From the NCBI RefSeq assembly GCF_024323335.1, contig NC_066579.1:250783575-250847574 (forward strand): 64,000 nucleotides of DNA. The letters run 5' to 3'. Shown piece by piece: positions 46,500 through 60,603 of the stretch. This DNA comes from Lathyrus oleraceus. Taxonomy: Eukaryota > Streptophyta > Magnoliopsida > Fabales > Fabaceae. Numbering within the stretch: the stretch's first letter is position 1; each line of letters starts with the position of its first letter. The notes under the pieces are model-generated. The model saw nothing but the letters and a program-made list of their open reading frames with translations. It made no database searches and was not told the DNA's origin. Both the position numbers and the translations under genes were made by a program.

Positions 46500-49400
46500 A
46501 CGTAATCACCTAAATTCTCATGAAACTATAAAGTAGTGAGAAGAGTAATAGAAAAAGAGCATCGTAAATAAAATGATGGAAAAATATTGATATCACTTAA
46601 ACAACTTATTGTATATAAAAGAAAATGTAATTCAAGAACTTAAAAATTAAAATAATTTAACCACAATTAATAGGTTGAAATTTATATTTCATGAAAAACT
46701 TAATTTTTTTTTCAATTTTAAAGTTCAGTATTATAGGCTAGGCTCACAACCCTTCCAGCACCCTAAAGACTAATAAAATGCAGACAGTAAAGCACCATCA
46801 TGTAATTACCATAGTGCATTGATAAATGCATCCGCTAACTAACTTGCTATTAAGTGTTACATGACATGCACCCATAAAATATATGCATTACATGACTATC
46901 CCAACTAACTTCATCTAATGTAATGAAATCTCAACTAATTATACTTTATTGAATGTTTTTTATCATTCATAAAATATCTTTTAGTTTATATATATTATTT
47001 TATGACAACCCTTTTATTTTTAAAGGACACGTTTTATCCACCAAATAAAATTTGAAAAGTACTATTATTTTTTTTACACTAGTACTGTTAATCTTTGTTA
47101 CATTAAGAAACTCACATTCAACTATAGCATAGATAACGAGCCCGGTTATTTGGACCTTATTTTGTAAGATTTGAGTGTATTTAGTTAAGCTCATTAGAAC
47201 AAACAAAACAAGAATAAAATATAAAATATATTATAAATCTTGTCAATATATTCAAAACACACCTTTTGAATATAATTTGTTATTGGAAAAACACAAAGTG
47301 TCTGAAGAGTTTATATAGTGTTACACTCTTTCTCTTAAATATTAATTTTATACAGACATATTAAGTTAAAATTTTGTTTTATTATGATATTTATATATGA
47401 TATCAAGAAGTTAGTATCATAAACCATACTTCATGCCAAATTCTAATTGTATTACTTAGGTACAATGGACATCACTTGAAATTATTAGAATAGGATTCTA
47501 AATAATAACATTAACATTATTGATTTGTTAATGTTATTATTTTGAATAAGATCCGAAATTATATAACACTAACAATATTTATTTGTTAGTTTTTTTTTTA
47601 TAAATTTTATTCACTTAAACTGTAATGTATTGATATTTGAGTTTTTTTATATATAAAATTCTAAAATATAATGTATTGATGTCATAATATGTTGTTTTAA
47701 GAAATGACCATCAAAAAACGAAATAAAGAATATGACATTTTATATAGACAAAGATGGGTTAAAGTTATGAAAAACAAAACAGATTGTAAAAATAACGTAG
47801 AGTTACTTTTATTAGAAACATGAAACCTATTAGATGGATACTAGGCAAAAGAACTGAGTTTGATTTGAACATGATAGGAAGGGGTTAAAATACTACAAAT
47901 GCATGTCTTTGAAATAAAATGACATATACATATACATATTACTTAGCTACTTAATGTATATATATTTTAAAATAGTAGCCTTCTCAAGGTAGAATGATTT
48001 ACTTATTTTATATCCCTTTTTAATATTAAATATATGTTTTAAACACTAAAACAAGAGAAAATTATCGGAAGAGACAACTACATAACAAACGAGAGATGAT
48101 TTAAATTTCATCAAAATTTTTGTCTTCTATCTCACCCCAAAAATTAAAATATTGTCTCATAAAAATATAATAATGAATAATAATAAATTTTATGAACACA
48201 TAGTAATGAAGGTGATAATAATCATATTGATTATAAATTTTTAATAGTTTTGAAACTAGGTTGTGAAAGTCTTTTCCTTTTGTTCATATTTTTTTAATGT
48301 TCATCTTTGAAGGGTCGTATTATAAATATTTTAAATTATTTCTATTATAATGTGATCAAGTTAAAATATGAACTCTATTACTAACCAATAAATAAAAAAG
48401 ATTTTTAATATGTCTTATGTCACTCATTATAATAACAAAGAAATTGCGTTAGCAAATTTATCCATTTTAGAATAATTACAAAACAAATATAAGGTTGACA
48501 AATATTTAAAAACTAAACTAAATAATAAAAACGTAATGTAGACACTTTAAATTTTTTGCAAGTAATTTCCGCATGAATATTCTAAACATTTCAAAGTTTA
48601 CCAAAAATAATCATGCATAAAAGTACTACGTAATCACCTAAATTCTCATGAAACTATAAAGTAGTGAGAAGAGTAATAGAAAAAGAGCATCGTAAATAAA
48701 ATGATGGAAAAATATTGATATCACTTAAACAACTTATTGTATATAAAAGAAAATGTAATTCAAGAACTTAAAAATTAAAATAATTTAACCACAATTAATA
48801 GGTTGAAATTTATATTTCATGAAAAACTTAATTTTTTTTTCAATTTTAAAGTTCAGTATTATAGGCTAGGCTCACAACCCTTCCAGCACCCTAAAGACTA
48901 ATAAAATGCAGACAGTAAAGCACCATCATGTAATTACCATAGTGCATTGATAAATGCATCCGCTAACTAACTTGCTATTAAGTGTTACATGACATGCACC
49001 CATAAAATATATGCATTACATGACTATCCCAACTAACTTCATCTAATGTAATGAAATCTCAACTAATTATACTTTATTGAATGTTTTTTATCATTCATAA
49101 AATATCTTTTAGTTTATATATATTATTTTATGACAACCCTTTTATTTTTAAAGGACACGTTTTATCCACCAAATAAAATTTGAAAAGTACTATTATTTTT
49201 TTTACACTAGTACTGTTAATCTTTGTTACATTAAGAAACTCACATTCAACTATAGCATAGATAACGAGCCCGGTTATTTGGACCTTATTTTGTAAGATTT
49301 GAGTGTATTTAGTTAAGCTCATTAGAACAAACAAAACAAGAATAAAATATAAAATATATTATAAATCTTGTCAATATATTCAAAAAACACCTTTTGAATA

Positions 49401-52400
49401 TAATTTGTTATTGGAAAAACACAAAGTGTCTGAAGAGTTTATATAGTGTTACACTCTTTCTCTTAAATATTAATTTTATACAGACATATTAAGTTAAAAT
49501 TTTGTTTTATTATGATATTTATATATGATATCAAGAAGTTAGTATCATAAACCATACTTCATGCCAAATTCTAATTGTATTACTTAGGTACAATGGACAT
49601 CACTTGAAATTATTAGAATAGGATTCTAAATAATAACATTAACATTATTGATTTGTTAATGTTATTATTTTGAATAAGATCCGAAATTATATAACACTAA
49701 CAATATTGATTTGTTAGTTTTTTTTTTATAAATTTTATTCACTTAAACTGTAATGTATTGATATTTGAGTTTTTTTATATATAAAATTAAAATATAATGT
49801 ATTGATGTCATAATATGTTGTTTTAAGAAATGACCATCAAAAAACGAAATAAAGAATATGACATTTTATATAGACAAAGATGGGTTAAAGTTATGAAAAA
49901 CAAAACAGATTGTAAAAATAACGTAGAGTTACTTTTATTAGAAACGTGAAACCTATTAGATGGATACTAGGCAAAAGAACTAAGTTTGATTTGAACATGA
50001 TAGGAAGGGGTTAAAATACTACAAATGCATGTCTTTGAAATAAAATGACATATACATATACATATTACTTAGCTACTTAATGTATATATATTTTAAAATA
50101 GTAGCCTTCTCAAGGTAGAATGATTTACTTATTTTATATCCCTTTTTAATATTAAATATATGTTTTAAACACTAAAACAAGAGAAAATTATCGGAAGAGA
50201 CAACTACATAACAAACGAGAGATGATTTAAATTTCATCAAAATTTTTGTCTTCTATCTCACCCCAAAAATTAAAATATTGTCTCATAAAAATATAATAAT
50301 GAATAATAATAAATTTTATGAACACATAGTAATGATGGTGATAATAATCATATTGATTATAAATTTTTAATAGTTTTGAAACTAGGTTGTGAAAGTGTTT
50401 TCCTTTTGTTCATATTTTTTTAATGTTCATCTTTGAAGGGTCGTATTATAAATATTTTAAATTATTTCTATTATAATGTGATCAAGTTAAAATATGAACT
50501 CTATTACTAACCAATAAATAAAAAAGATTTTTAATATGTCTTATGTCACTCATTATAATAACAAAGAAATTGCGTTAGCAAATTTATCCATTTTAGAATA
50601 ATTACAAAACAAATATAAGGTTGACAAATATTTAAAAACTAAACTAAATAATAAAAACGTAATGTAGACACTTTAAATTTTTTGCAAGTAATTTCCGCAT
50701 GAATATTCTAAACATTTCAAAGTTTACCAAAAATAATCATGCATAAAAGTACTACGTAATCACCTAAATTCTCATGAAACTATAAAGTAGTGAGAAGAGT
50801 AATAGAAAAAGAGCATCGTAAATAAAATGATGGAAAAATATTGATATCACTTAAACAACTTATTGTATATAAAAGAAAATGTAATTCAAGAACTTAAAAA
50901 TTAAAATAATTTAACCACAATTAATAGGTTGAAATTTATATTTCATGAAAAACTTAATTTTTTTTTCAATTTTAAAGTTCAGTATTATAGGCTAGGCTCA
51001 CAACCCTTCCAGCACCCTAAAGACTAATAAAATGCAGACAGTAAAGCACCATCATGTAATTACCATAGTGCATTGATAAATGCATCCGCTAACTAACTTG
51101 CTATTAAGTGTTACATGACATGCACCCATAAAATATATGCATTACATGACTATCCCAACTAACTTCATCTAATGTAATGAAATCTCAACTAATTATACTT
51201 TATTGAATGTTTTTTATCATTCATAAAATATCTTTTAGTTTATATATATTATTTTATGACAACCCTTTTATTTTTAAAGGACACGTTTTATCCACCAAAT
51301 AAAATTTGAAAAGTACTATTATTTTTTTTACACTAGTACTGTTAATCTTTGTTACATTAAGAAACTCACATTCAACTATAGCATAGATAACGAGCCCGGT
51401 TATTTGGACCTTATTTTGTAAGATTTGAGTGTATTTAGTTAAGCTCATTAGAACAAACAAAACAAGAATAAAATATAAAATATATTATAAATCTTGTCAA
51501 TATATTCAAAAAACACCTTTTGAATATAATTTGTTATTGGAAAAACACAAAGTGTCTGAAGAGTTTATATAGTGTTACACTCTTTCTCTTAAATATTAAT
51601 TTTATACAGACATATTAAGTTAAAATTTTGTTTTATTATGATATTTATATATGATATCAAGAAGTTAGTATCATAAACCATACTTCATGCCAAATTCTAA
51701 TTGTATTACTTAGGTACAATGGACATCACTTGAAATTATTAGAATAGGATTCTAAATAATAACATTAACATTATTGATTTGTTAATGTTATTATTTTGAA
51801 TAAGATCCGAAATTATATAACACTAACAATATTGATTTGTTAGTTTTTTTTTTATAAATTTTATTCACTTAAACTGTAATGTATTGATATTTGAGTTTTT
51901 TTATATATAAAATTATAAAATATAATGTATTGATGTCATAATATGTTGTTTTAAGAAATGACCATCAAAAAACGAAATAAAGAATATGACATTTTATATA
52001 GACAAAGATGGGTTAAAGTTATGAAAAACAAAACAGATTGTAAAAATAACGTAGAGTTACTTTTATTAGAAACGTGAAACCTATTAGATGGATACTAGGC
52101 AAAAGAACTAAGTTTGATTTGAACATGATAGGAAGGGGTTAAAATACTACAAATGCATGTCTTTGAAATAAAATGACATATACATATACATATTACTTAG
52201 CTACTTAATGTATATATATTTTAAAATAGTAGCCTTCTCAAGGTAGAATGATTTACTTATTTTATATCCCTTTTTAATATTAAATATATGTTTTAAACAC
52301 TAAAACAAGAGAAAATTATCGGAAGAGACAACTACATAACAAACGAGAGATGATTTAAATTTCATCAAAATTTTTGTCTTCTATCTCACCCCAAAAATTA

Positions 52401-55400
52401 AAATATTGTCTCATAAAAATATAATAATGAATAATAATAAATTTTATGAACACATAGTAATGATGGTGATAATAATCATATTGATTATAAATTTTTAATA
52501 GTTTTGAAACTAGGTTGTGAAAGTGTTTTCCTTTTGTTCATATTTTTTTAATGTTCATCTTTGAAGGGTCGTATTATAAATATTTTAAATTATTTCTATT
52601 ATAATGTGATCAAGTTAAAATATGAACTCTATTACTAACCAATAAATAAAAAAGATTTTTAATATGTCTTATGTCACTCATTATAATAACAAAGAAATTG
52701 CGTTAGCAAATTTATCCATTTTAGAATAATTACAAAACAAATATAAGGTTGACAAATATTTAAAAACTAAACTAAATAATAAAAACGTAATGTAGACACT
52801 TTAAATTTTTTGCAAGTAATTTCCGCATGAATATTCTAAACATTTCAAAGTTTACCAAAAATAATCATGCATAAAAGTACTACGTAATCACCTAAATTCT
52901 CATGAAACTATAAAGTAGTGAGAAGAGTAATAGAAAAAGAGCATCGTAAATAAAATGATGGAAAAATATTGATATCACTTAAACAACTTATTGTATATAA
53001 AAGAAAATGTAATTCAAGAACTTAAAAATTAAAATAATTTAACCACAATTAATAGGTTGAAATTTATATTTCATGAAAAACTTAATTTTTTTTTCAATTT
53101 TAAAGTTCAGTATTATAGGCTAGGCTCACAACCCTTCCAGCACCCTAAAGACTAATAAAATGCAGACAGTAAAGCACCATCATGTAATTACCATAGTGCA
53201 TTGATAAATGCATCCGCTAACTAACTTGCTATTAAGTGTTACATGACATGCACCCATAAAATATATGCATTACATGACTATCCCAACTAACTTCATCTAA
53301 TGTAATGAAATCTCAACTAATTATACTTTATTGAATGTTTTTTATCATTCATAAAATATCTTTTAGTTTATATATATTATTTTATGACAACCCTTTTATT
53401 TTTAAAGGACACGTTTTATCCACCAAATAAAATTTGAAAAGTACTATTATTTTTTTTACACTAGTACTGTTAATCTTTGTTACATTAAGAAACTCACATT
53501 CAACTATAGCATAGATAACGAGCCCGGTTATTTGGACCTTATTTTGTAAGATTTGAGTGTATTTAGTTAAGCTCATTAGAACAAACAAAACAAGAATAAA
53601 ATATAAAATATATTATAAATCTTGTCAATATATTCAAAAAACACCTTTTGAATATAATTTGTTATTGGAAAAACACAAAGTGTCTGAAGAGTTTATATAG
53701 TGTTACACTCTTTCTCTTAAATATTAATTTTATACAGACATATTAAGTTAAAATTTTGTTTTATTATGATATTTATATATGATATCAAGAAGTTAGTATC
53801 ATAAACCATACTTCATGCCAAATTCTAATTGTATTACTTAGGTACAATGGACATCACTTGAAATTATTAGAATAGGATTCTAAATAATAACATTAACATT
53901 ATTGATTTGTTAATGTTATTATTTTGAATAAGATCCGAAATTATATAACACTAACAATATTGATTTGTTAGTTTTTTTTTATAAATTTTATTCACTTAAA
54001 CTGTAATGTATTGATATTTGAGTTTTTTTATATATAAAATTATAAAATATAATGTATTGATGTCATAATATGTTGTTTTAAGAAATGACCATCAAAAAAC
54101 GAAATAAAGAATATGACATTTTATATAGACAAAGATGGGTTAAAGTTATGAAAAACAAAACAGATTGTAAAAATAACGTAGAGTTACTTTTATTAGAAAC
54201 GTGAAACCTATTAGATGGATACTAGGCAAAAGAACTAAGTTTGATTTGAACATGATAGGAAGGGGTTAAAATACTACAAATGCATGTCTTTGAAATAAAA
54301 TGACATATACATATACATATTACTTAGCTACTTAATGTATATATATTTAAAATAGTAGCCTTCTCAAGGTAGAATGATTTACTTATTTTATATCCCTTTT
54401 TAATATTAAATATATGTTTTAAACACTAAAACAAGAGAAAATTATCGGAAGAGACAACTACATAACAAACGAGAGATGATTTAAATTTCATCAAAATTTT
54501 TGTCTTCTATCTCACCCCAAAAATTAAAATATTGTCTCATAAAAATATAATAATGAATAATAATAAATTTTATGAACACATAGTAATGATGGTGATAATA
54601 ATCATATTGATTATAAATTTTTAATAGTTTTGAAACTAGGTTGTGAAAGTGTTTTCCTTTTGTTCATATTTTTTTAATGTTCATCTTTGAAGGGTCGTAT
54701 TATAAATATTTTAAATTATTTCTATTATAATGTGATCAAGTTAAAATATGAACTCTATTACTAACCAATAAATAAAAAAGATTTTTAATATGTCTTATGT
54801 CACTCATTATAATAACAAAGAAATTGCGTTAGCAAATTTATCCATTTTAGAATAATTACAAAACAAATATAAGGTTGACAAATATTTAAAAACTAAACTA
54901 AATAATAAAAACGTAATGTAGACACTTTAAATTTTTTGCAAGTAATTTCCGCATGAATATTCTAAACATTTCAAAGTTTACCAAAATAATCATGCATAAA
55001 AGTACTACGTAATCACCTAAATTCTCATGAAACTATAAAGTAGTGAGAAGAGTAATAGAAAAAGAGCATCGTAAATAAAATGATGGAAAAATATTGATAT
55101 CACTTAAACAACTTATTGTATATAAAAGAAAATGTAATTCAAGAACTTAAAAATTAAAATAATTTAACCACAATTAATAGGTTGAAATTTATATTTCATG
55201 AAAAACTTAATTTTTTTTTCAATTTTAAAGTTCAGTATTATAGGCTAGGCTCACAACCCTTCCAGCACCCTAAAGACTAATAAAATGCAGACAGTAAAGC
55301 ACCATCATGTAATTACCATAGTGCATTGATAAATGCATCCGCTAACTAACTTGCTATTAAGTGTTACATGACATGCACCCATAAAATATATGCATTACAT

Positions 55401-55987
55401 GACTATCCCAACTAACTTCATCTAATGTAATGAAATCTCAACTAATTATACTTTATTGAATGTTTTTTATCATTCATAAAATATCTTTTAGTTTATATAT
55501 ATTATTTTATGACAACCCTTTTATTTTTAAAGGACACGTTTTATCCACCAAATAAAATTTGAAAAGTACTATTATTTTTTTACACTAGTACTGTTAATCT
55601 TTGTTACATTAAGAAACTCACATTCAACTATAGCATAGATAACGAGCCCGGTTATTTGGACCTTATTTTGTAAGATTTGAGTGTATTTAGTTAAGCTCAT
55701 TAGAACAAACAAAACAAGAATAAAATATAAAATATATTATAAATCTTGTCAATATATTCAAAAAACACCTTTTGAATATAATTTGTTATTGGAAAAACAC
55801 AAAGTGTCTGAAGAGTTTATATAGTGTTACACTCTTTCTCTTAAATATTAATTTTATACAGACATATTAAGTTAAAATTTTGTTTTATTATGATATTTAT
55901 ATATGATATCAAGAAGTTAGTATCATAAACCATACTTCATGCCAAATTCTAATTGTATTACTTAGGTACAATGGACATCACTTGAAA
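46500..55987. repeat. Satellite subfamily B block (homogenised)
   Basis: Monomers share changes against A: loss of about 18 bases at CCTTATTTTGTAAG (46828+ series), a TTAATGTATATATATTTT insertion with loss of the GACTATGTTTACTATGCC block (near 47950, 50075, 52205, 54330), GGCTAGGCTCACAACCC, and CCAGCACCCTAAAGAC. Adjacent B monomers are almost identical by eye, differing mostly in homopolymer lengths. The block ends at the duplication junction, not at a natural array end. Confidence 0.85.
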
Positions 55988-56339
55988 CTTCAAACCTCTC
56001 ATGCCTTGCTTGCTCTTGATAGAGCATCTTCATGTGTTCGATCATATCGAACGCTGTCATGTTCTCATGTTGCTTTTGCAACTCTGAGTTCATGACATCC
56101 AGCATGAGACAAGCAGTTTCGTTGGCATCATCGACATGCTTCTTATAAGCATCTCTTTCTGCCTTAGGTGCAGAACTAGGAGGTTCTACTTCAGGAACAA
56201 GTGTCTCCAAGACATACAGCTTTCTATTATGTTTGAGGACAATCCTCAGGTTTCGGTGTCAATCCAGAAAATTTGTCCCAGACAATTTTTCCTTATCAAG
56301 GATTGATCTCAAGATGTTGTTAGAGGTGTTTGCTGTCAT
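55982..56339 (-). pseudogene. Copia gag N-terminal fragment fused to satellite, second copy
   Basis: The start ATG is at 56337-56339, with the same premature TGA at 56259-56261 as in unit 1. The open part from 56210 reads LVPEVEPPSSAP through EQARHERFEV and then runs into satellite-derived codons (SSDVHCT) before a stop at 55962. It has no zinc knuckle. The fusion is a by-product of the duplication joint. Confidence 0.85.
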
Positions 56340-58434
56340 GGTTATCTACATAAGGATTAAGAAAATATAAGTATCATTGACATATTTAATTAGGCCTTTA
56401 ATCAAATATGCTCCCACTATTTTACTCAAAACAAATGACCCTCATCATTTGATTCGGAAAATCCCGTTGGAAGATTTTCTAGTGGGTCGAGATCCATATT
56501 TCACTTCGTTCTAAGTCCGCGTAGGCGGATTACACAAAACTAGGTTATTTAGGTAGGAACTCCTTCCAATTGTATCTCATACAACTCTCGAAAATTTCAA
56601 TTGGGTGAATAACTCCTTATTCCAATCCATCATATGGATTATTCCCAACTCTTGCTTCTAAACATATATAATAAAATTATAATTAAGTTTGACTCATCGT
56701 TTTAGCAGTTGGATATTACAATTATCCCATCGCACCTTGACTAATACAAAACATGCACCTCGCGTAGGCGAAACCTACATATCCGATACCAGTCTTGATG
56801 AGTGCTAAAACTTGGAAAGCAAACACATATAATATTATTATAATTTGTTTAGTTAAGTTTGACCCATTGTTTTAACAGTTGGATATTACAATTATCCCAT
56901 CGCACCTTACTAATATATAGATCATGCACCTCGCGTAGGCGAAACCTACATTATCCATTACTAGTCTTGATGAGTGTTAAAACTTGGAAAGCATAAACTT
57001 AATATTTAATTTTGAGGGAATTGCAATTGTACTGATCTCACCGGCTTGTTTATCATATAAATCGTCTCTCACATGCATCAACATACATTCACATACATTC
57101 ACATGCATCAACATACATACACAATGAAACAGTTATGGCCCCTAGCGCAATTGTTCTCCCAAGCCAATGAGAGAACCTAAGCTAACCTAATAACGATCTA
57201 AGCTTCTCCAAGCAAGATCTTCAAGGTTGTCCTCCTTTGATCTTCAAGGTTGTCCTCCTTTGATATTGAAATCTTCTCTTTCTTCATAACATTGTCTTCT
57301 TCTCTTTCTTCATAACATTACATTCCAGAAGAAACTCGTTTTACATACGAGGGATTGAGATGAGAAAAGAAGTTACATTAAGAGATCAAAAGGAGAGGCA
57401 CGACACATAGGTCGTATTTAAAAACCCAAAACAAAATGAAGGACAACTAAGGCCATAACTGATCACCACAAGGCAATAATAATAAACACATTGTTATTAT
57501 TAAATTTTAATTCCTTTAATTAATTAAAACCAAATTAAATTTCGGCGACCGATCACACTACGCAGAGTTAGTCGGGGGTCCAAAATTTTAATGAACAATT
57601 CATTTGAAATGGACATTGTTTTGCATCAACACAACCCTTGCGTAGTCACAAAACAGAAACCCCAAAATTTTGACTCTGGGAGTGTGACGACCGTCACAGG
57701 CGTGTGACGACCGTCACAGGCAATGTGAGTGTGACGACCGTCACAAGGCATGTGACGACCGTCACGTCCTTGTTACGACCGTCATGGGCGTGTTACGACC
57801 GCCACGCATCCAGTTTGTTACGCTTGTTACGCTCGTCACACGAGCTTCACGCGGCCAAAATAACAGACTTTGAAACAGTCAACACGCTCGTCACACGAGC
57901 TTCACGCAGCCAAAATAACAAACTTTGAAACAGTCAACAGACGTGTTCCAAAAGCCCTAAATTCACAACTCTTTGACGGCACAACCCTTGCGCCGTCACC
58001 AACCCTAATGCGCCAATTTCAGACCGTCAAACACACCTCGATTGTTGATTCAGTATGATTGATCAACAGGTCATTGCTTCACCATACTAATGTCGGATTC
58101 CGAAGCAAATGACCATTGATCGCTCAAAGGAAAACAATCATTTAGTGTTCGAATGAATGAAACAGAAACAGTATATCACATATACCATACTTTGCATTAG
58201 GATTACTTATATCATATATAAGTTGATCAGTCTCAATTGCGTAACCTATGGACGATCGATGTATCGCTGCTTCACCATACTAATGTCGGATTCCGAAGCA
58301 TAGTCAACATCAATCATCCAACTCGTACGCTCATGATGCCAAATTTAATTACCCTTTTAATTAATCGATTCATTCTGTCTTTTAATCATATTAATACAGA
58401 AATTAAACAGCTATCCGATTCATGGTTTCGTAAG
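56340..58434 (-). other. Copia leader, second copy
   Basis: Collinear with 27478-29572 and carrying the same 170-bp duplication (from 56683) and palindrome cluster (from 57683). No gene is present. Confidence 0.85.
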
Positions 58435-58449
58435 TGGCTCTGATACCAC

Positions 58450-59827
58450 TGAAGGAGAATTGCGACCCAAAGCGCAGCGGAAATTAAAATTTCTCCTTTA
58501 GAGATCCTTACGAATGGTCATGATCAGTGATAGAATATTTACCTCTTTTGACGGTTGAAACCTTTGGTGCAGATCTCTTGTGACGATCAAAACCTTTGAT
58601 GCAGATCCACGAAGCGATCACGAACGTTGAACGATGACAACGTCTCTACTCAGTCCACACGAACGGGTTCCTTCAATCTCAGTGCTAGCTGGTACGAATG
58701 AAGGCTTTGAGTGAGAGAGAGAGAGAGAGTGAAAACGAAAAGAATGCAACCGCAAATTTTTGCTTCTGCACAAGGGTTCTATTTATAGAACCACTTGTGT
58801 GGGCTTCAAGCTAAAAGCCCACTTAAGTGTATTTTGGCCCATATCTTATAATATGCCCAAAATCACTTAAGCCCATGGTACCTTACCATATTTCGTATTC
58901 TACTCAAGTACACCATACCTTACGATGTTCTATAATTCACTTAAGGGCACCGTGCCTTACGGTATTCCTTAGTTACTCTATCTCTCATCAATCCGTCCTT
59001 TGTGTGTGACCCTGTAGGTTTTCGTGACGTTGGCAATTATATTAAATCACGCATTTAATATAATAAACAGTGAGCGGTATCTAGCAACACATCACTGCTA
59101 CCCAAGACACGAAAATGTCATGTGATCTGACAAAACCATCTGTGATAATAATTATGTGTATAATTACCCTTTTGCCCTTATGTCTATATTGAACACAAGG
59201 CATAGACCGTGTCATCCTTGTCCAGTTCAATATTGGGCCCATAGACATTTATCCTGTTATGCAGGATGGGCAAATTCCATCTAGGTCACTCATGTCCCTC
59301 AGCATGCTTTGTGGAGTACCCATCAACTGCCTTTATGGTTATCCAGTTACGGATAACGTTGGATCAGCAATAAAGCACTCGACTCTACATCTAGGATCCA
59401 TAGTGGTTTCAGGTCGAAGAGTGGAATACACTATTATCACCATGAGAATAACTTATGACACCTTGCATAACTTTCTATATAGTATTCTCATAGCGGGTCA
59501 ATCCGGTATAAATATTACTCCTAATATTCATACCTATGTTTAAGACTTGATAACTCTTTATCCATGATCCATGAGATGTGATCATCAGTCTACAAACATA
59601 ATAGTCTTAATGCTTTAATGTTATCCCACTTCACACTAAAGCTCGACTACGGATACTTTAGGAATAATGTCCTTATGTTTAATGTGTTCTCATGATTAAG
59701 TCACACTTAATACATTAAACGGACTATCTATTCCAGGGACTTTATTAATCAACCATAATAAAGAGAATGTCTTTTATTATTCGATTCAAGTACCAAAATA
59801 TATTGGCCTCTAGGGCTTACACCAACA
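58450..59827 (-). mobile_element. Copia 5' LTR, second copy
   Basis: Same ends (TGAAGGAG...CCAACA) and same variants as the LTR at 29588-30965 (GAATGCAACC, CCATAGTGG, GAATGTC, GATTCAAG), not those of the 3' LTR at 23561. This shows it came by duplication and not by a new insertion. Confidence 0.92.
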
Positions 59828-60436
59828 GAATCTGTTTCTCAATTGTTGGATTCTATGTTGATTTGACCACTGTATGAACCTATTGATCTATAATCTTATT
59901 CAATTGCTTCTCGTAATGTTTTTTATGTGAGATACTCTTTTAATTTCATTTTGTGCACACAGGAATACTGACCATTAGTCTATGTCTTGGACCTAGGGAA
60001 ATTGTTGTACTTATGCTGATTAAATAGGGATAGGAGACCCCAAGTAGTGGCATAGAGAATTCACGTTCTATACATTGTATAACCCTTGTTACGCTGGCAA
60101 ACTAGGAATAGAAATCTTTAAGTAGTGGTTAGTGAGTTATTTCGCGAGGGATCGACTATAACAGTTTTGTTAATTTGCCGTGAGGTTATAATGATTAGAT
60201 AATTTATACATCGCATCGAACATCAACAAGAGAGGAATGGAGGATTCTACAACATAACCCGACCGCTTTCGTGGCATTGTTTTCTCATTTATTTGCTTTT
60301 CACACTGAAACTCAAAAAAAACCCTTTACGAGTTTTTATAAATTGCATACATTTTGTCTTGCTTGGAGGCAATCCATGTGGATTCGATCTTTTTTATTAC
60401 TTCGACAATATCAGTACACTTGTCGAGAAGTCATCA
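59828..60436 (+). mobile_element. Athila-like 5' LTR right part, second copy
   Basis: Collinear with 30966-31575, with one T fewer in the CCCTTT run near 60322. The Athila primer-binding site follows at 60443-60460. Confidence 0.75.
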
Positions 60437-60603
60437 AGTTTTTGGCCCTGTTGTCGAGGACTGTTGATTTTTCAACAAGGCGACGTTTGTGCAACCTTTT
60501 TTTTGGGTATTATTTTCTTGTTTATCATAGTGCTACTAAGGTATTTTCTGTTTGTGCACGCACAATTCAGGATCAACATTAATTCCATTGGATCCATAAA
60601 TTG

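Larger units (their letters stand above)
27120..55981. repeat. Tandem duplication, unit 1 (about 28,862 bp)
   Basis: From 27120 (inside copia gag) through the 5' LTR, Athila remnant and satellite to the joint at 55982-55987. The sequence from 27120 to about 35142 is repeated at 55982-64000 at an offset of 28,862, shrinking by single-base homopolymer losses to about 28,858. Differences seen by eye over 8 kb are few (for example ACACTCC/ACATTCC near 28455/57317). Confidence 0.93.
33941..55987. repeat. Satellite array with monomers of 2.10-2.16 kb (10 full plus partial)
   Basis: Using the anchor GCATCYGCTAA, monomers start at 33961, 36116, 38215, 40366, 42521, 44672, 46828, 48956, 51082, 53210 and 55335 (lengths 2155, 2099, 2151, 2155, 2151, 2156, 2128, 2126, 2128, 2125, then a 653-base partial). 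The sequence is very AT-rich with no credible gene. Recurring short minus-strand frames of 61-76 codons are side effects of repetition. All monomers point the same way. Type A monomers are about 2.15 kb and type B about 2.13 kb. Confidence 0.95.
55982..59827 (-). mobile_element. 5' part of the copia element, second copy (truncated)
   Basis: Corresponds to 27120-30965: gag N-terminal part, leader, primer-binding site (58435-58448) and 5' LTR (58450-59827). Everything downstream of gag residue about 118, including the 3' LTR, is missing because the duplication breakpoint lies in gag. GAATC follows at 59828, as in unit 1. Confidence 0.93.

Noticed and set aside
47000..47206. Minus-strand 68-codon frame repeated in subfamily B monomers (47000, 49128, 51254, 53382)
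   Set aside because: Same reason: identical only because the monomers are nearly identical, and absent from subfamily A.
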